A stretch of DNA of 40,714 bases, from positions 1-40,714 of the forward strand of contig JAISOJ010000102.1 in the NCBI GenBank assembly GCA_031275735.1, in the 5' to 3' direction. This DNA comes from Dysgonamonadaceae bacterium. Its GTDB lineage: Bacteria; Bacteroidota; Bacteroidia; Bacteroidales; Azobacteroidaceae. Numbering within the stretch: the stretch's first letter is position 1; each line of letters opens with the position of its first letter. Position numbers and translations under genes: made by a program. The notes under the pieces were generated by a model. That model did no database searches and was not told the DNA's origin. It saw nothing but the letters and a program-made list of their open reading frames with translations. Shown here one piece after another: positions 17,625-26,185 of this stretch.

Positions 17625-18041
17625 ATGCCTACAATTCAGCAATTAGTAAGAAAAGGAAGGGCAACTTTGGTTGAAAAAGGAAAATCCCCTGCATTGGATG
17701 CTTGTCCCCAAAGACGAGGCGTTTGCGTAAGGGTTTATACCACCACGCCGAAGAAACCCAATTCTGCCATGCGGAAAGTAGCACGTGTACGTCTAACCAG
17801 TTCAAAGGAAGTCAACGCCTATATTCCGGGCGAAGGTCATAACTTGCAAGAACACTCCATCGTATTGGTAAGAGGCGGCCGTGTTAAAGATCTTCCCGGC
17901 GTTCGTTATCACATCGTACGAGGAACTTTGGATACAGCCGGCGTAAACGGACGGACGCAAAGACGTTCCAAATATGGCGCTAAACGTCCTAAAGCAGGGA
18001 AAGCTCCCGCTACTCCCGTCAAAGGAGGAAAGAAAAAATAA
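17625..18041 (+). CDS. rpsL: 30S ribosomal protein S12
   Basis: S12 belongs to the decoding centre of the small subunit and affects accuracy. The 138-residue protein starts [12 protein letters not shown] and shows [46 protein letters not shown] and [15 protein letters not shown]. Lys43 (in PKKPNS) and the Lys in VKDLPG equivalent to E. coli Lys88 are wild type, so no classical streptomycin-resistance change is visible. It ends in a basic extension rich in Lys/Gly/Ala that is common in this phylum. It is first gene of the str operon. Confidence 0.98.
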   Translation: MPTIQQLVRKGRATLVEKGKSPALDACPQRRGVCVRVYTTTPKKPNSAMRKVARVRLTSSKEVNAYIPGEGHNLQEHSIVLVRGGRVKDLPGVRYHIVRGTLDTAGVNGRTQRRSKYGAKRPKAGKAPATPVKGGKKK

Positions 18042-18111
18042 ACTAAAAGACTAAAAACTAGAAAATTAAAGGATCGTGAACTTTTAATTTTGAGTTATTA
18101 ACTTTTAGTTT
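18040..18111. repeat. Nested AT-rich inverted repeat between rpsL and rpsG
   Basis: Outer arms AAACTAAAAG (18040-18049) and CTTTTAGTTT (18102-18111) are exact complements. Inner arms AAAATTAAA (18062-18070) and TTTAATTTT (18083-18091) are too. The 160-nt rpsL-rpsG spacer is long for this operon, and the element resembles degenerate short-repeat intergenic sequences common in Bacteroidales. It could fold in RNA as an attenuator or stability element. Function is not shown. Confidence 0.5.
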
Positions 18112-18201
18112 TTCAGGGTTGAGTAAATAAATTCGGCGGAATTTGTTGAAGATACCAAAAGAGTTTACAACCGATTTAAAAACAAAAAATTTAAGAAAAA
18201 G

Positions 18202-18678
18202 ATGAGAAAAGCTAAACCAAAGAAAAGACAAATCCTGCCGGATCCGGTCTTTGGTGATCAAAAGGTGACGAAATTCGTTAACCACTTGATGTATGAAGGT
18301 AAAAAAAGTATTGCCTTCGATATTTTTTACACTGCTTTGGATAAAGTAAAGGCAAAATTGCCTAACGAGCAAAAATCTTCCCTCGAAATATGGAAACAAG
18401 CGCTGGATAATATCACCCCGCTTGTGGAAGTAAAATCCCGACGGATCGGCGGCGCTACTTTTCAGGTTCCTACTGAAATCCGTCCCGATCGAAAAGAATC
18501 CGTTTCAATGAAAAATATGATTTCCTACTCCCGCAAAAGAGGTGGTAAATCAATGGCAGATAAATTAGCGGCCGAAATCGTTGACGCTTTTAATAACCAG
18601 GGCGGCGCATTTAAAAGGAAAGAAGACATGCATAGAATGGCCGAAGCAAATAGAGCTTTCGCCCATTTCAGATTTTAA
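18202..18678 (+). CDS. rpsG: 30S ribosomal protein S7
   Basis: S7 nucleates assembly of the 30S head and contacts E-site tRNA. The 158-residue protein starts [19 protein letters not shown] and carries the S7 signature [15 protein letters not shown], then [15 protein letters not shown] and [15 protein letters not shown]. Length is normal. It lies between rpsL and fusA in the conserved str order, behind an unusually long spacer with an inverted repeat. Confidence 0.98.
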   Translation: MRKAKPKKRQILPDPVFGDQKVTKFVNHLMYEGKKSIAFDIFYTALDKVKAKLPNEQKSSLEIWKQALDNITPLVEVKSRRIGGATFQVPTEIRPDRKESVSMKNMISYSRKRGGKSMADKLAAEIVDAFNNQGGAFKRKEDMHRMAEANRAFAHFRF

Positions 18679-18728
18679 TCCTGCTTCTTTCGGGACTTAG
18701 GATAACAAAAATATAAATAGCAACAACA

Positions 18729-18773
18729 CCTAAACAACTTTGCTTCGTCAAAGTCCCTTTTAGGGGATTTAGG
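18729..18773 (+). promoter_or_regulatory. Structured leader upstream of fusA
   Basis: CCTAAA (18729-18734) can pair with TTTAGG (18768-18773), enclosing ACTTTG/CAAAGT (18737-18742 with 18749-18754) around a CTTCGT loop. It lies in the 111-nt rpsG-fusA spacer, where no TAnnTTTG promoter is seen. It may modulate fusA translation or mRNA processing. This is an inference from base pairing only. Confidence 0.35.
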
Positions 18774-18789
18774 GGTAAAATTTTTTATA

Positions 18790-20919
18790 ATGGCAAAAGG
18801 ATCAGATCAACAATTAAAATATACGCGAAATCTCGGTATCATGGCGCATATCGACGCCGGCAAAACAACTACGTCGGAACGTATCCTCTTTTATACGGGG
18901 CTTACCCATAAAATCGGAGAAGTCCACGATGGAGCCGCAACTATGGATTGGATGGAACAGGAGCAGGAACGAGGTATTACGATTACTTCTGCTGCTACTA
19001 CAGCCAACTGGAAATATGCAGGCGATATATACAAAATCAATCTGATTGATACTCCGGGACACGTAGATTTTACGGTGGAAGTAGAACGCTCGCTCCGTAT
19101 TTTGGACGGCGCCGTAGCTACATTTTGCGCCGTAGGGGGCGTCGAACCACAATCGGAAACCGTTTGGCGACAAGCTGATAAATACAATGTACCGCGAATC
19201 GGTTATGTTAACAAGATGGACCGATCGGGGGCTAATTTCTTTGAAGTGGTTCGCCAGGTAAAAGACGTGTTGGGGGCGCATCCTTGTCCTATACAAATTC
19301 CCATTGGAGCTGAAGAAAAATTCCGCGGGATTGTGGATTTGATTACCATGAAAGCCCTTTATTGGCACGACGAAACGATGGGAGCCGATTATTCCGTCGA
19401 AGCAATTCCGCAGGAACTGCTGAGCGAAGCCCAAGTATGGCGTGATAAAATGTTGGAAACCTTGGCGGAAATAGACGATATTTTGATGGAAAAATATTTC
19501 GACGATCCGGCGACCATTACCGAAGATGAAATTCGGTCGGCTATCCGAAAAGGAACATTATCTATGCAAATCAATCCGATGCTGTTGGGTTCTTCCTTTA
19601 AAAACAAAGGTGTACAGCCGCTTTTAGACGCTGCTTGCGCTTATCTCCCCAGTCCGGTCGATACAACCGCTATCGAAGGAGTCGATCCGGATGATTCCGA
19701 AAAAAAGCTCTCCCGCAAACCGAGCGCCGACGAGCCTTTCTGCGCATTGGCTTTTAAAATTGCCACTGATCCGTATGTAGGACGTCTTTGTTTTTTCCGG
19801 GTATATTCGGGAGAATTGGGAGCCGGTTCTTATGTTTATAATACTCGTTCGGGAAAAAAAGAACGTATTTCCCGTTTGTTCCAGATGCACTCCAACAAGC
19901 AAAATCCGAAGGAATTTATCGGATGCGGCGATATTGGCGCGGGAGTAGGATTCAAAGACATTCGTACCGGCGATACCTTGTGCGATGAAAATCATCCGAT
20001 CGTATTGGAGTCGATGGATTTCCCCGATCCGGTGATCGGGATTGCCGTAGAACCGAAAACGCAAAAGGATTTGGATAAATTGGGAATAGGATTAAGCAAA
20101 TTGGCGGAAGAAGATCCGACATTCACAGTGAAAACCGATGAAGAAACCGGCCAGACCATCATTTCGGGGATGGGCGAGCTTCACTTGGAAATCATCATCG
20201 ACCGTCTGAAACGCGAATTTAAGGTAGAATGTAACCAGGGTCGTCCGCAAGTATCTTATAAGGAAGCCATTACCAAAGCGGTTGAATTGCGCGAAGTCTA
20301 TAAAAAACAAACCGGAGGGCGCGGTAAATTCGCCGACATGATTGTTCGTGTCGGACCTAAAGATGCGGATTTCGAAGGAGAATTACAGTTCGTCGACGAA
20401 GTGAAAGGCGGTAACATCCCCAAAGAATATATTCCTTCCATTCAGAAAGGTTTCCATCGTGCTATGAAAAACGGAGTATTGGCAGGCTATGCCTTAGACG
20501 GTTTAAAAGTGACTGTTATCGACGGTTCTTACCATCCGGTAGATTCCGATCAATTGTCGTTCGAGATTTGCGCCATTCAGGCTTTCAAAAGCGCCGCCGA
20601 AAAAGCCGGTCCGGTTTTGAAAGAGCCGATCATGAAAATCGAAGTGATTACTCCGGAAGAAAGCATGGGCGACGTCATCGGCGACTTGAACAAGCGCCGC
20701 GGTCAGATCGAAGGGATGGATACCAGTCGCACGGGAGCGCGTATTGTGAAGGCACATGCTCCGTTGTCGGAAATGTTTGGTTATGTAACCGCTTTACGTA
20801 CAATTACATCCGGTCGCGCGACGAGCACAATGTCGTTCTCGCATTATGAAGAAGTATCGCCTTCGATTGCAAGATCGGTATTGACGGAAGTCAAAGGACG
20901 CGTGGATTTGATAAAGTAG
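18790..20919 (+). CDS. fusA: Elongation factor G
   Basis: This GTPase drives ribosomal translocation and, with ribosome recycling factor, subunit splitting. The 709-residue protein has the P-loop AHIDAGKTT (residues 19-27), the switch region [17 protein letters not shown] (from Asp87) and NKMD (141-144). Domains II-V follow, with GMGELHLEI and the C-terminal [11 protein letters not shown]. All motifs are intact. Its location after rpsL-rpsG marks it as the canonical copy. What normally follows it in this phylum (rpsJ) is missing here and appears about 18 kb downstream. Confidence 0.97.
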   Translation: MAKGSDQQLKYTRNLGIMAHIDAGKTTTSERILFYTGLTHKIGEVHDGAATMDWMEQEQERGITITSAATTANWKYAGDIYKINLIDTPGHVDFTVEVERSLRILDGAVATFCAVGGVEPQSETVWRQADKYNVPRIGYVNKMDRSGANFFEVVRQVKDVLGAHPCPIQIPIGAEEKFRGIVDLITMKALYWHDETMGADYSVEAIPQELLSEAQVWRDKMLETLAEIDDILMEKYFDDPATITEDEIRSAIRKGTLSMQINPMLLGSSFKNKGVQPLLDAACAYLPSPVDTTAIEGVDPDDSEKKLSRKPSADEPFCALAFKIATDPYVGRLCFFRVYSGELGAGSYVYNTRSGKKERISRLFQMHSNKQNPKEFIGCGDIGAGVGFKDIRTGDTLCDENHPIVLESMDFPDPVIGIAVEPKTQKDLDKLGIGLSKLAEEDPTFTVKTDEETGQTIISGMGELHLEIIIDRLKREFKVECNQGRPQVSYKEAITKAVELREVYKKQTGGRGKFADMIVRVGPKDADFEGELQFVDEVKGGNIPKEYIPSIQKGFHRAMKNGVLAGYALDGLKVTVIDGSYHPVDSDQLSFEICAIQAFKSAAEKAGPVLKEPIMKIEVITPEESMGDVIGDLNKRRGQIEGMDTSRTGARIVKAHAPLSEMFGYVTALRTITSGRATSTMSFSHYEEVSPSIARSVLTEVKGRVDLIK

Positions 20920-20957
20920 AAACTGATTCTTATCTTGCCTGCGGGTTACCAAAAAGA

Positions 20958-22028
20958 ATGTGGCGGAAAATTATCCATATAGATATGGATGCTTTCTACG
21001 CTTCGGTAGAGCAGCGCGATAACCCCCAATTACGGGGTAAAGCTATTGCTGTCGGCTATGGTGAAGCAAGGGGCGTAGTTTCGACCGCCAGTTACGAAGC
21101 TCGGAAATTCGGTGTTCGTTCTGCCATGCCTTCCCTGACTGCCAGGCACAAGTGTCCCGGACTAATTTTCGTTCCACCCCGTTTCGACGTTTACCATGAA
21201 GTTTCAATGCAAATCCGCGAAATTTTCCGGGAATATACGGATTTGGTCGAACCCCTGTCGTTAGATGAAGCGTTTCTGGATGTAACCGTTAATCACAAGA
21301 ACAATCCTTCAGCGACATTGATTGCTAAAGAAATTCGCAAACAGATTTTTGAAACAACCGGGCTGACCGCTTCCGCCGGCATATCCATTAATAAGTTTCT
21401 GGCGAAAATCGCTTCAGATTACAACAAACCCAACGGACAGTTCGTCGTTCTGCCGGAGAATGTGGAAAAGTTTGTAGAAAATTTGAAAATCGAACAGTTT
21501 TTCGGAGTGGGCAAAGTAACTGCAAGGAAGATGCATGCGCATGGAATTTTTACCGGTTATGACCTGAAACAATACACGGAGATGGAATTAGTTAAACTGT
21601 TCGGAAAGATGGGACACGAGTTTTACCTCCACGCCCGCGGCATCGACAACAGGGAAATAGAAATTAACCGCATCACAAAATCTATCAGCAATGAAACTAC
21701 TTTCTTGCAGAACAAAGATAATTTAATTCTGCTCACAGTTGAACTCTACCATTTGGCAAAAGAAGTATTTAGCAGGATGCAGAAGGAAAATTTCTTTGGC
21801 AAAACGATTACCATTAAAGTCAAGTATGCCGATTTCAAAATCATTACGCGCAGCAAAACCCTGATGCAAAAAATCACGGAATTTCATTCGATGTGGACAG
21901 TTGCCAGGGAAATGATGAAACAAATCGACTTGTCGGGGCAACCGGTACGATTGATCGGTTTTGGCGTAGGCAACGCTTCGGATGAGCTTGTAAAAAAACA
22001 GGTGCAAATGGAACTGAGTTTGTTTTGA
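20958..22028 (+). CDS. dinB: DNA polymerase IV (Y-family translesion polymerase)
   Basis: A 356-residue error-prone polymerase that bypasses DNA lesions. The palm shows HIDMDAFYASVEQRD, with metal-binding Asp9, and SLDEAF, with Asp103-Glu104. ASAGISINKFLAKIASDYNKPNGQ (in short: SAGISINKFLAKIASD) and the finger region are also typical. The C-terminus ends QMELSLF, matching the QxxLxLF sliding-clamp binding motif. Length is close to E. coli Pol IV. It begins 38 nt after fusA with no promoter match between them, so it is probably read through from the translation operon, an odd partner for fusA. Confidence 0.95.
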   Translation: MWRKIIHIDMDAFYASVEQRDNPQLRGKAIAVGYGEARGVVSTASYEARKFGVRSAMPSLTARHKCPGLIFVPPRFDVYHEVSMQIREIFREYTDLVEPLSLDEAFLDVTVNHKNNPSATLIAKEIRKQIFETTGLTASAGISINKFLAKIASDYNKPNGQFVVLPENVEKFVENLKIEQFFGVGKVTARKMHAHGIFTGYDLKQYTEMELVKLFGKMGHEFYLHARGIDNREIEINRITKSISNETTFLQNKDNLILLTVELYHLAKEVFSRMQKENFFGKTITIKVKYADFKIITRSKTLMQKITEFHSMWTVAREMMKQIDLSGQPVRLIGFGVGNASDELVKKQVQMELSLF

Positions 22029-22133
22029 ACAGATCCATAAATAACTTTGGAGCCTACTGGAACAATGTCGCCCACGTATTTGTACGGAACAATTCATTAA
22101 GTTTCTTTTCGCAGGGCTTGTTTTGGTATGATT

Positions 22134-22171
22134 GGATTTTTAAGTTTATTCGGAATCGTAAAAATTTATCA
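22134..22171 (+). repeat. Imperfect direct repeat, upstream copy
   Basis: The 38 nt here match 22557-22594 at 31 positions without gaps (shared blocks GGATTT, AAGTTTA, CGTAAAAATTT). Weaker similarity continues to about 22204, including TTTTTTATTG. This copy lies just before the promoter of the AG-repeat ORF. The 22029-22133 stretch holds nothing else I can support. Confidence 0.6.
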
Positions 22172-22191
22172 GGATAAATTTCTAATTTTTT

Positions 22192-22221
22192 ATTGAATGT
22201 TTAAAAAAAATATTATATTTG
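22192..22221 (+). promoter_or_regulatory. Promoter of the AG-repeat leader
   Basis: ATTG at 22192-22195, 18 nt, then TATATTTG at 22214-22221 match the Bacteroidota consensus. It lies 34 nt ahead of the small ORF. I find no other TAnnTTTG match before the adhesin gene at 22647, so this may also be the adhesin gene's promoter. Confidence 0.6.
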
Positions 22222-22255
22222 CACTCAATTTGAATGAAAAACAACAATTATAAAA

Positions 22256-22393
<138 letters not shown>

Positions 22394-22455
22394 TTTAAAA
22401 TGCGCTTGCGCGCGTAGTAATAAACATTTCCTTTTAAATAAACAAGAGAAGCTTT

Positions 22456-22484
22456 CCTGCTTTACGCAGGTTTTGTTTCTTTTC
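22456..22484 (+). terminator. First hairpin after the AG-repeat ORF
   Basis: CCTGC (22456-22460) pairs with GCAGG (22466-22470) around TTTAC, followed by the T-rich TTTTGTTTCTTTTC. The stem is short but the tract is convincing for an intrinsic terminator. Confidence 0.45.
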
Positions 22485-22498
22485 AATCCATACGAAAC

Positions 22499-22550
22499 AA
22501 GAGCGTGTGAAAGAAATATAAATTTCTTTCACACGCTCTTTGCGTTTTGT
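22499..22550 (+). terminator. Strong 19-bp hairpin before the adhesin gene
   Basis: A perfect 19-bp stem joins 22499-22517 and 22522-22540 with a 4-nt ATAA loop, followed by TTGCGTTTTG. It should stop or structure transcripts entering from the AG-repeat promoter. It lies inside the alternative frame that opens when the AG tract gains one unit. Confidence 0.65.
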
Positions 22551-22556
22551 CGGAGA

Positions 22557-22594
22557 GGATTTCCAAGTTTAGCCGAAACCGTAAAAATTTGTCA
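22557..22594 (+). repeat. Imperfect direct repeat, downstream copy
   Basis: Partner of 22134-22171 (31 of 38 identical by eye), with looser similarity continuing to about 22628. It sits between the strong hairpin and the adhesin gene. Unlike the first copy it is not followed by a recognisable -7 element. Confidence 0.6.
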
Positions 22595-22646
22595 AAGTAA
22601 GGATTTTAATAGATTTTTTATTGTTTAACAATTAATTTTAAAGCTT

Positions 22647-25600
22647 ATGAAACGATTAATTACACTGCTGGTTTTGGCCGTTATTTTGGGATTAAATGTA
22701 ACCGCCCAAAATACAAAACCAAACGCTCGTATCGAGAGCGTTCATGGCAAAGAAACAAGTTTGAATCAAAAGGGCAAACTTGAAACTCCTGTTAATCCCC
22801 TGCTCTATGAAAGAATGCAGGCGGATAAGAAAAACGAACTGTCCTTAATCAGGAAAAACGGGAAAATCGTTCTTCGGGACGGAGAAAACCATGCGGCAGG
22901 AAAGCAAGGAATTTTCCGGACCAAGGGAACTAAAAAAGAACCTGTGAAAAGAACGCCGGCTTACAAAATCGGTCATCCCAGCGTAGTAAAATCGACCAAC
23001 GAGGACGCCGCCACCATTACTTTGAAAGTGATTGGCGACCCCTGGGGAGATGGGACCGGCTTTCAAGCCTTGCTGGACGCAGACCACGCCATAGATCTGT
23101 ATGCAATTTCTTCCTTTGAAGAGCTTTACGACATGTGCGAATATACCATTCCGGAAGGAGCAAGCGCTGATCTGATCGACCCTGTAGTGGTACTCGACGA
23201 TGAAGTAAGCATAGCCGTGCCGGAAGGCTTGTATGATATTCTTTTCCTCAATCCCGATCAAAATCCCGGAGAAATTTATATTTGTCTCTGGTACGACACG
23301 GAAGAACCAGCTTTGGGAGATGATTTTTCGTTTAAGGCAGGGTACGAGTACATTTTTATTATCGAGTATTATGATTTAGTCGAGTATTATCCTGCCATCG
23401 ACGTTGCGCTTACCCGACTTACCCTGCTGCCGGTTTCGGCTAATTTGACTGACAGTGAAGAGATTGGCGTCGTTTTATCGAATCTCGGTACACAACCTGT
23501 TTCTTCCGTAGATTTATCTTACCGGGTCAACGACGGGGAAACGATTACGGAAACGTATACGGGAACCCTGGCCCCTGGAGCCGAAGTTACTTATACTTTC
23601 AATACGAAAGCCGACTTTTCGGAAGAAGGTTTGTATACCGTGTCGGCATGGCTTACTTATGAAGCAGATATGAAACCTTCCAATAATCAAACGACAGGAA
23701 CAGCTAAATATACGCTTCCTTTGTCATTACCTTTTGACTGCGGCTTTGACAGTCCCGACGACTTGACGAACTATTGGACAGCTATTAATGTGAATAATAT
23801 CTGGCACTATGACGATTGGAGTCTGGATGCAGACGGGGGCTTCGGCTCAGTGCAAATTGGCGCTTACTACGACACAGAAGGAGGACACAGCGACAACTAT
23901 TTGATGAGCGACCCGTTGGTTTTTTCGAAAGTGGGCGCTTACCATATTACTTTCCAGACGATAGCATTCGCAACAGAATCGTTCAGGGTCTTATGTGGGA
24001 CTTCCTCTAATGTAGAAGAAATGGAGGTTTTGGCGGATTACACTTTGTCGTACCTTTACGATTGGCCAACGTACGTTATCAATTTCGAAGTCAGGGAATC
24101 GGGAAATTATTATATAGCTTTCCATTACTATTCAGGAATCGAGGGTATAGGGTTTTTTTTGGATAATATCTTTGTCGATGAAGGCGTATTTGTAGGGACT
24201 CCCGACCTCACGTTTGCCAATTTGTTAACGCCGGGTTCTTCCTGCGACTTTTCTCCTGGTTCTGTTTTAGGCGCCACTGTCCAAAATAACGGTACCGAAC
24301 CGGTCTCGGAATTTACGCTGACTTATCAGGTAAATGATGGTCAGGTAGTTTCCGAAACCTTTAACGAGACGATAGGTATCCGTGAGTCTAAAACCGTTTA
24401 TTTCATCCAACCGGCTGATTTTTCTACGCTTGGAAATTATGAAATTGTAGTAACCGCTTCCACCCGAGGTGAAGAAAATACGTCCGATAATAGCGCTTCG
24501 GTTTCGCTTACTCATTATACCCCGGTTACGGAGCTCCCGTTTGAAAGCGATTTTGCGAATCCGGAAAACCGCAACGACTGGACTTCTACGATAGCCAACG
24601 TATGGGGCTTCAGCGATGGTTACGGATACTACCCGACCGGCAATTACCCGCTGCTTTCCCGCTGTATCGCTTTGCAACCGGGCTATTACCGCTTTACATA
24701 CACTTATTCGGCCGGTTGGTCACTCCCAGGCGCTGTATTTCCGGATGATTTCTATGTTGCTTGGGGCCTTTCGGGAACCGATCCTTTCGGATGGACGCCG
24801 GTAAAAGAACACTTCGAAGAATATACAAACGGTAGTACGATGGAAGACGAAATTGTCCTGAACATTACTACCGCAGGGGAATATGTTATCGGTATTTTCC
24901 CTGTAGATATTAACGTTTTATTATCCATTTACAAAACGTCGGTAGCCGTTTTGCCGGAACATGATATTCGCATCAACCGGGTTGAATCGCCGACTTTCTT
25001 TGCCCGTAAAACGCCTAAGTACCAGGTTGAAGGAGAGAAAGTGTTCAATGTAATTATCCAAAACTGGGGTATCGGCCTAGAAACCGGTTCTGTCGAGTTG
25101 AAACTGAATAACGATTTACTTGGAACAGCCGACTTTACGCTTTCAACTCCCGACGAAGTAAAAACAATACCTCTCAGCGTTACATTCCCTACCTTGCCGG
25201 TAGGCCCCCTGAATTTGCAGTTCATGGCAAGTATCGACGCCGGCGATTCGAGTCCGGATGATAATACTATAGAAATCAAGAAAGCCGTTTCCGACTCGAC
25301 TTACGTATGGGACAACATTGATTCCGATTTTTGGAACGGTGTAGGGTTCGGTGGCGTAACAGGTATGCTCGGTCTTATATACGAACTTGCTAAAAAGGAC
25401 GTCCTGACCAGCATAAACATTGGATTATTTGAGAGCGGCAATAGTAGTGATGATTTTGGTATTGCCGTTTATCCGGTCGACGACGAACTGGTTTTGGGCG
25501 AACCTTACTTTACACAGGTACATTCGCGTCTGGCCGGAAGTTCGATCGTATTCGACGTTCCCGATACCGAAATGGAGCCAGGCAAATATTTCTTTGCCGT

Positions 25601-26018
25601 ACAGCAATTAACCAATAATAACGTGGCTATTGCATGCGATGCGGATCCGAACGGGTATTTCTACGTCGATTTAGGAGCAGGATTAGAACTGATCGATTCG
25701 AGTTACGGTTTTGGCTTCATCCATATCCGTCCTAATTTTGGAAAGAATGTGGATGCCCTACCCGAAGTGAAAGTGGTTGATCCCAGCTTGCAGCTTTATC
25801 CGAATCCGGTAGTCGACCTGCTGTGGGTGCGCGTAGCTAATCAGCGGATAGAAAAAGTTTCGGTTTACGATGCTTCCGGGGTTATGGTATACAGGGAACA
25901 GGGAATAAACAATTCCGAATACAAACTGAATACCGGCAGTTTAGCTCAGGGACTTTACTTCATTACGGTTCAAACGCCGGCAGGAGTAAAAACAGATAAA
26001 TTTGTGGTTAAGAAATAA
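22647..26018 (+). CDS. T9SS-secreted adhesin-like protein with DUF2436, CARDB-like and cleaved-adhesin-like domains
   Basis: This 1123-residue protein has a signal peptide (to about residue 21, VTAQ). Residues about 115-250 resemble DUF2436 of Porphyromonas gingipains and hemagglutinins (GDPWGDGTGFQALLDADH). Three CARDB-like Ig modules (about 253-352, 515-625, 772-880; motifs LSNLGTQPVSS, VQNNGTEPVSE, IQNWGIG) alternate with two beta-sandwich segments resembling cleaved-adhesin/MAM domains (about 354-510 and 627-770). A further region covers about 885-1040. The last 75 residues are a type A T9SS sorting domain (LQLYPNPVVDLL ... GLYFITVQT ... KFVVKK). No protease domain is visible, so it probably acts as a surface or secreted adhesin. 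It is preceded by the AG-repeat leader and convergent with GH31. Confidence 0.85.
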   Translation: MKRLITLLVLAVILGLNVTAQNTKPNARIESVHGKETSLNQKGKLETPVNPLLYERMQADKKNELSLIRKNGKIVLRDGENHAAGKQGIFRTKGTKKEPVKRTPAYKIGHPSVVKSTNEDAATITLKVIGDPWGDGTGFQALLDADHAIDLYAISSFEELYDMCEYTIPEGASADLIDPVVVLDDEVSIAVPEGLYDILFLNPDQNPGEIYICLWYDTEEPALGDDFSFKAGYEYIFIIEYYDLVEYYPAIDVALTRLTLLPVSANLTDSEEIGVVLSNLGTQPVSSVDLSYRVNDGETITETYTGTLAPGAEVTYTFNTKADFSEEGLYTVSAWLTYEADMKPSNNQTTGTAKYTLPLSLPFDCGFDSPDDLTNYWTAINVNNIWHYDDWSLDADGGFGSVQIGAYYDTEGGHSDNYLMSDPLVFSKVGAYHITFQTIAFATESFRVLCGTSSNVEEMEVLADYTLSYLYDWPTYVINFEVRESGNYYIAFHYYSGIEGIGFFLDNIFVDEGVFVGTPDLTFANLLTPGSSCDFSPGSVLGATVQNNGTEPVSEFTLTYQVNDGQVVSETFNETIGIRESKTVYFIQPADFSTLGNYEIVVTASTRGEENTSDNSASVSLTHYTPVTELPFESDFANPENRNDWTSTIANVWGFSDGYGYYPTGNYPLLSRCIALQPGYYRFTYTYSAGWSLPGAVFPDDFYVAWGLSGTDPFGWTPVKEHFEEYTNGSTMEDEIVLNITTAGEYVIGIFPVDINVLLSIYKTSVAVLPEHDIRINRVESPTFFARKTPKYQVEGEKVFNVIIQNWGIGLETGSVELKLNNDLLGTADFTLSTPDEVKTIPLSVTFPTLPVGPLNLQFMASIDAGDSSPDDNTIEIKKAVSDSTYVWDNIDSDFWNGVGFGGVTGMLGLIYELAKKDVLTSINIGLFESGNSSDDFGIAVYPVDDELVLGEPYFTQVHSRLAGSSIVFDVPDTEMEPGKYFFAVQQLTNNNVAIACDADPNGYFYVDLGAGLELIDSSYGFGFIHIRPNFGKNVDALPEVKVVDPSLQLYPNPVVDLLWVRVANQRIEKVSVYDASGVMVYREQGINNSEYKLNTGSLAQGLYFITVQTPAGVKTDKFVVKK

Positions 26019-26038
26019 TTATTTTTCTTTCTGAAACG

Positions 26039-26098
26039 ATTCACGCTCGTCATAACGGACCGCATATACCTTCTCGATTCGCTACGGCGGGCGTGAAT
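26039..26098. terminator. Inverted repeat in the convergent adhesin/GH31 spacer
   Basis: ATTCACGC (26039-26046) is complementary to GCGTGAAT (26091-26098), with further GC-rich sequence between the arms. It lies in the 167-nt spacer between two convergent genes, where a shared terminator is expected. The wide loop makes the call weak. Confidence 0.3.
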
Positions 26099-26185
26099 TA
26101 TTGTAAAATTTCTATTTGGCGACTTCAATTGTTGACGATAATAATCTTGCCCGTTAAGCAAAGGCTTAGCAATAAGAATAATTTT

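Noticed and set aside
18814-19434. 206-residue antisense ORF within fusA
   Set aside because: It is a mirror of a conserved coding region with no start context or recognisable domain.
22042-22049. TAACTTTG just after dinB as a promoter
   Set aside because: The nearest TTTG is only 14 nt upstream and a better promoter lies at 22192-22221.
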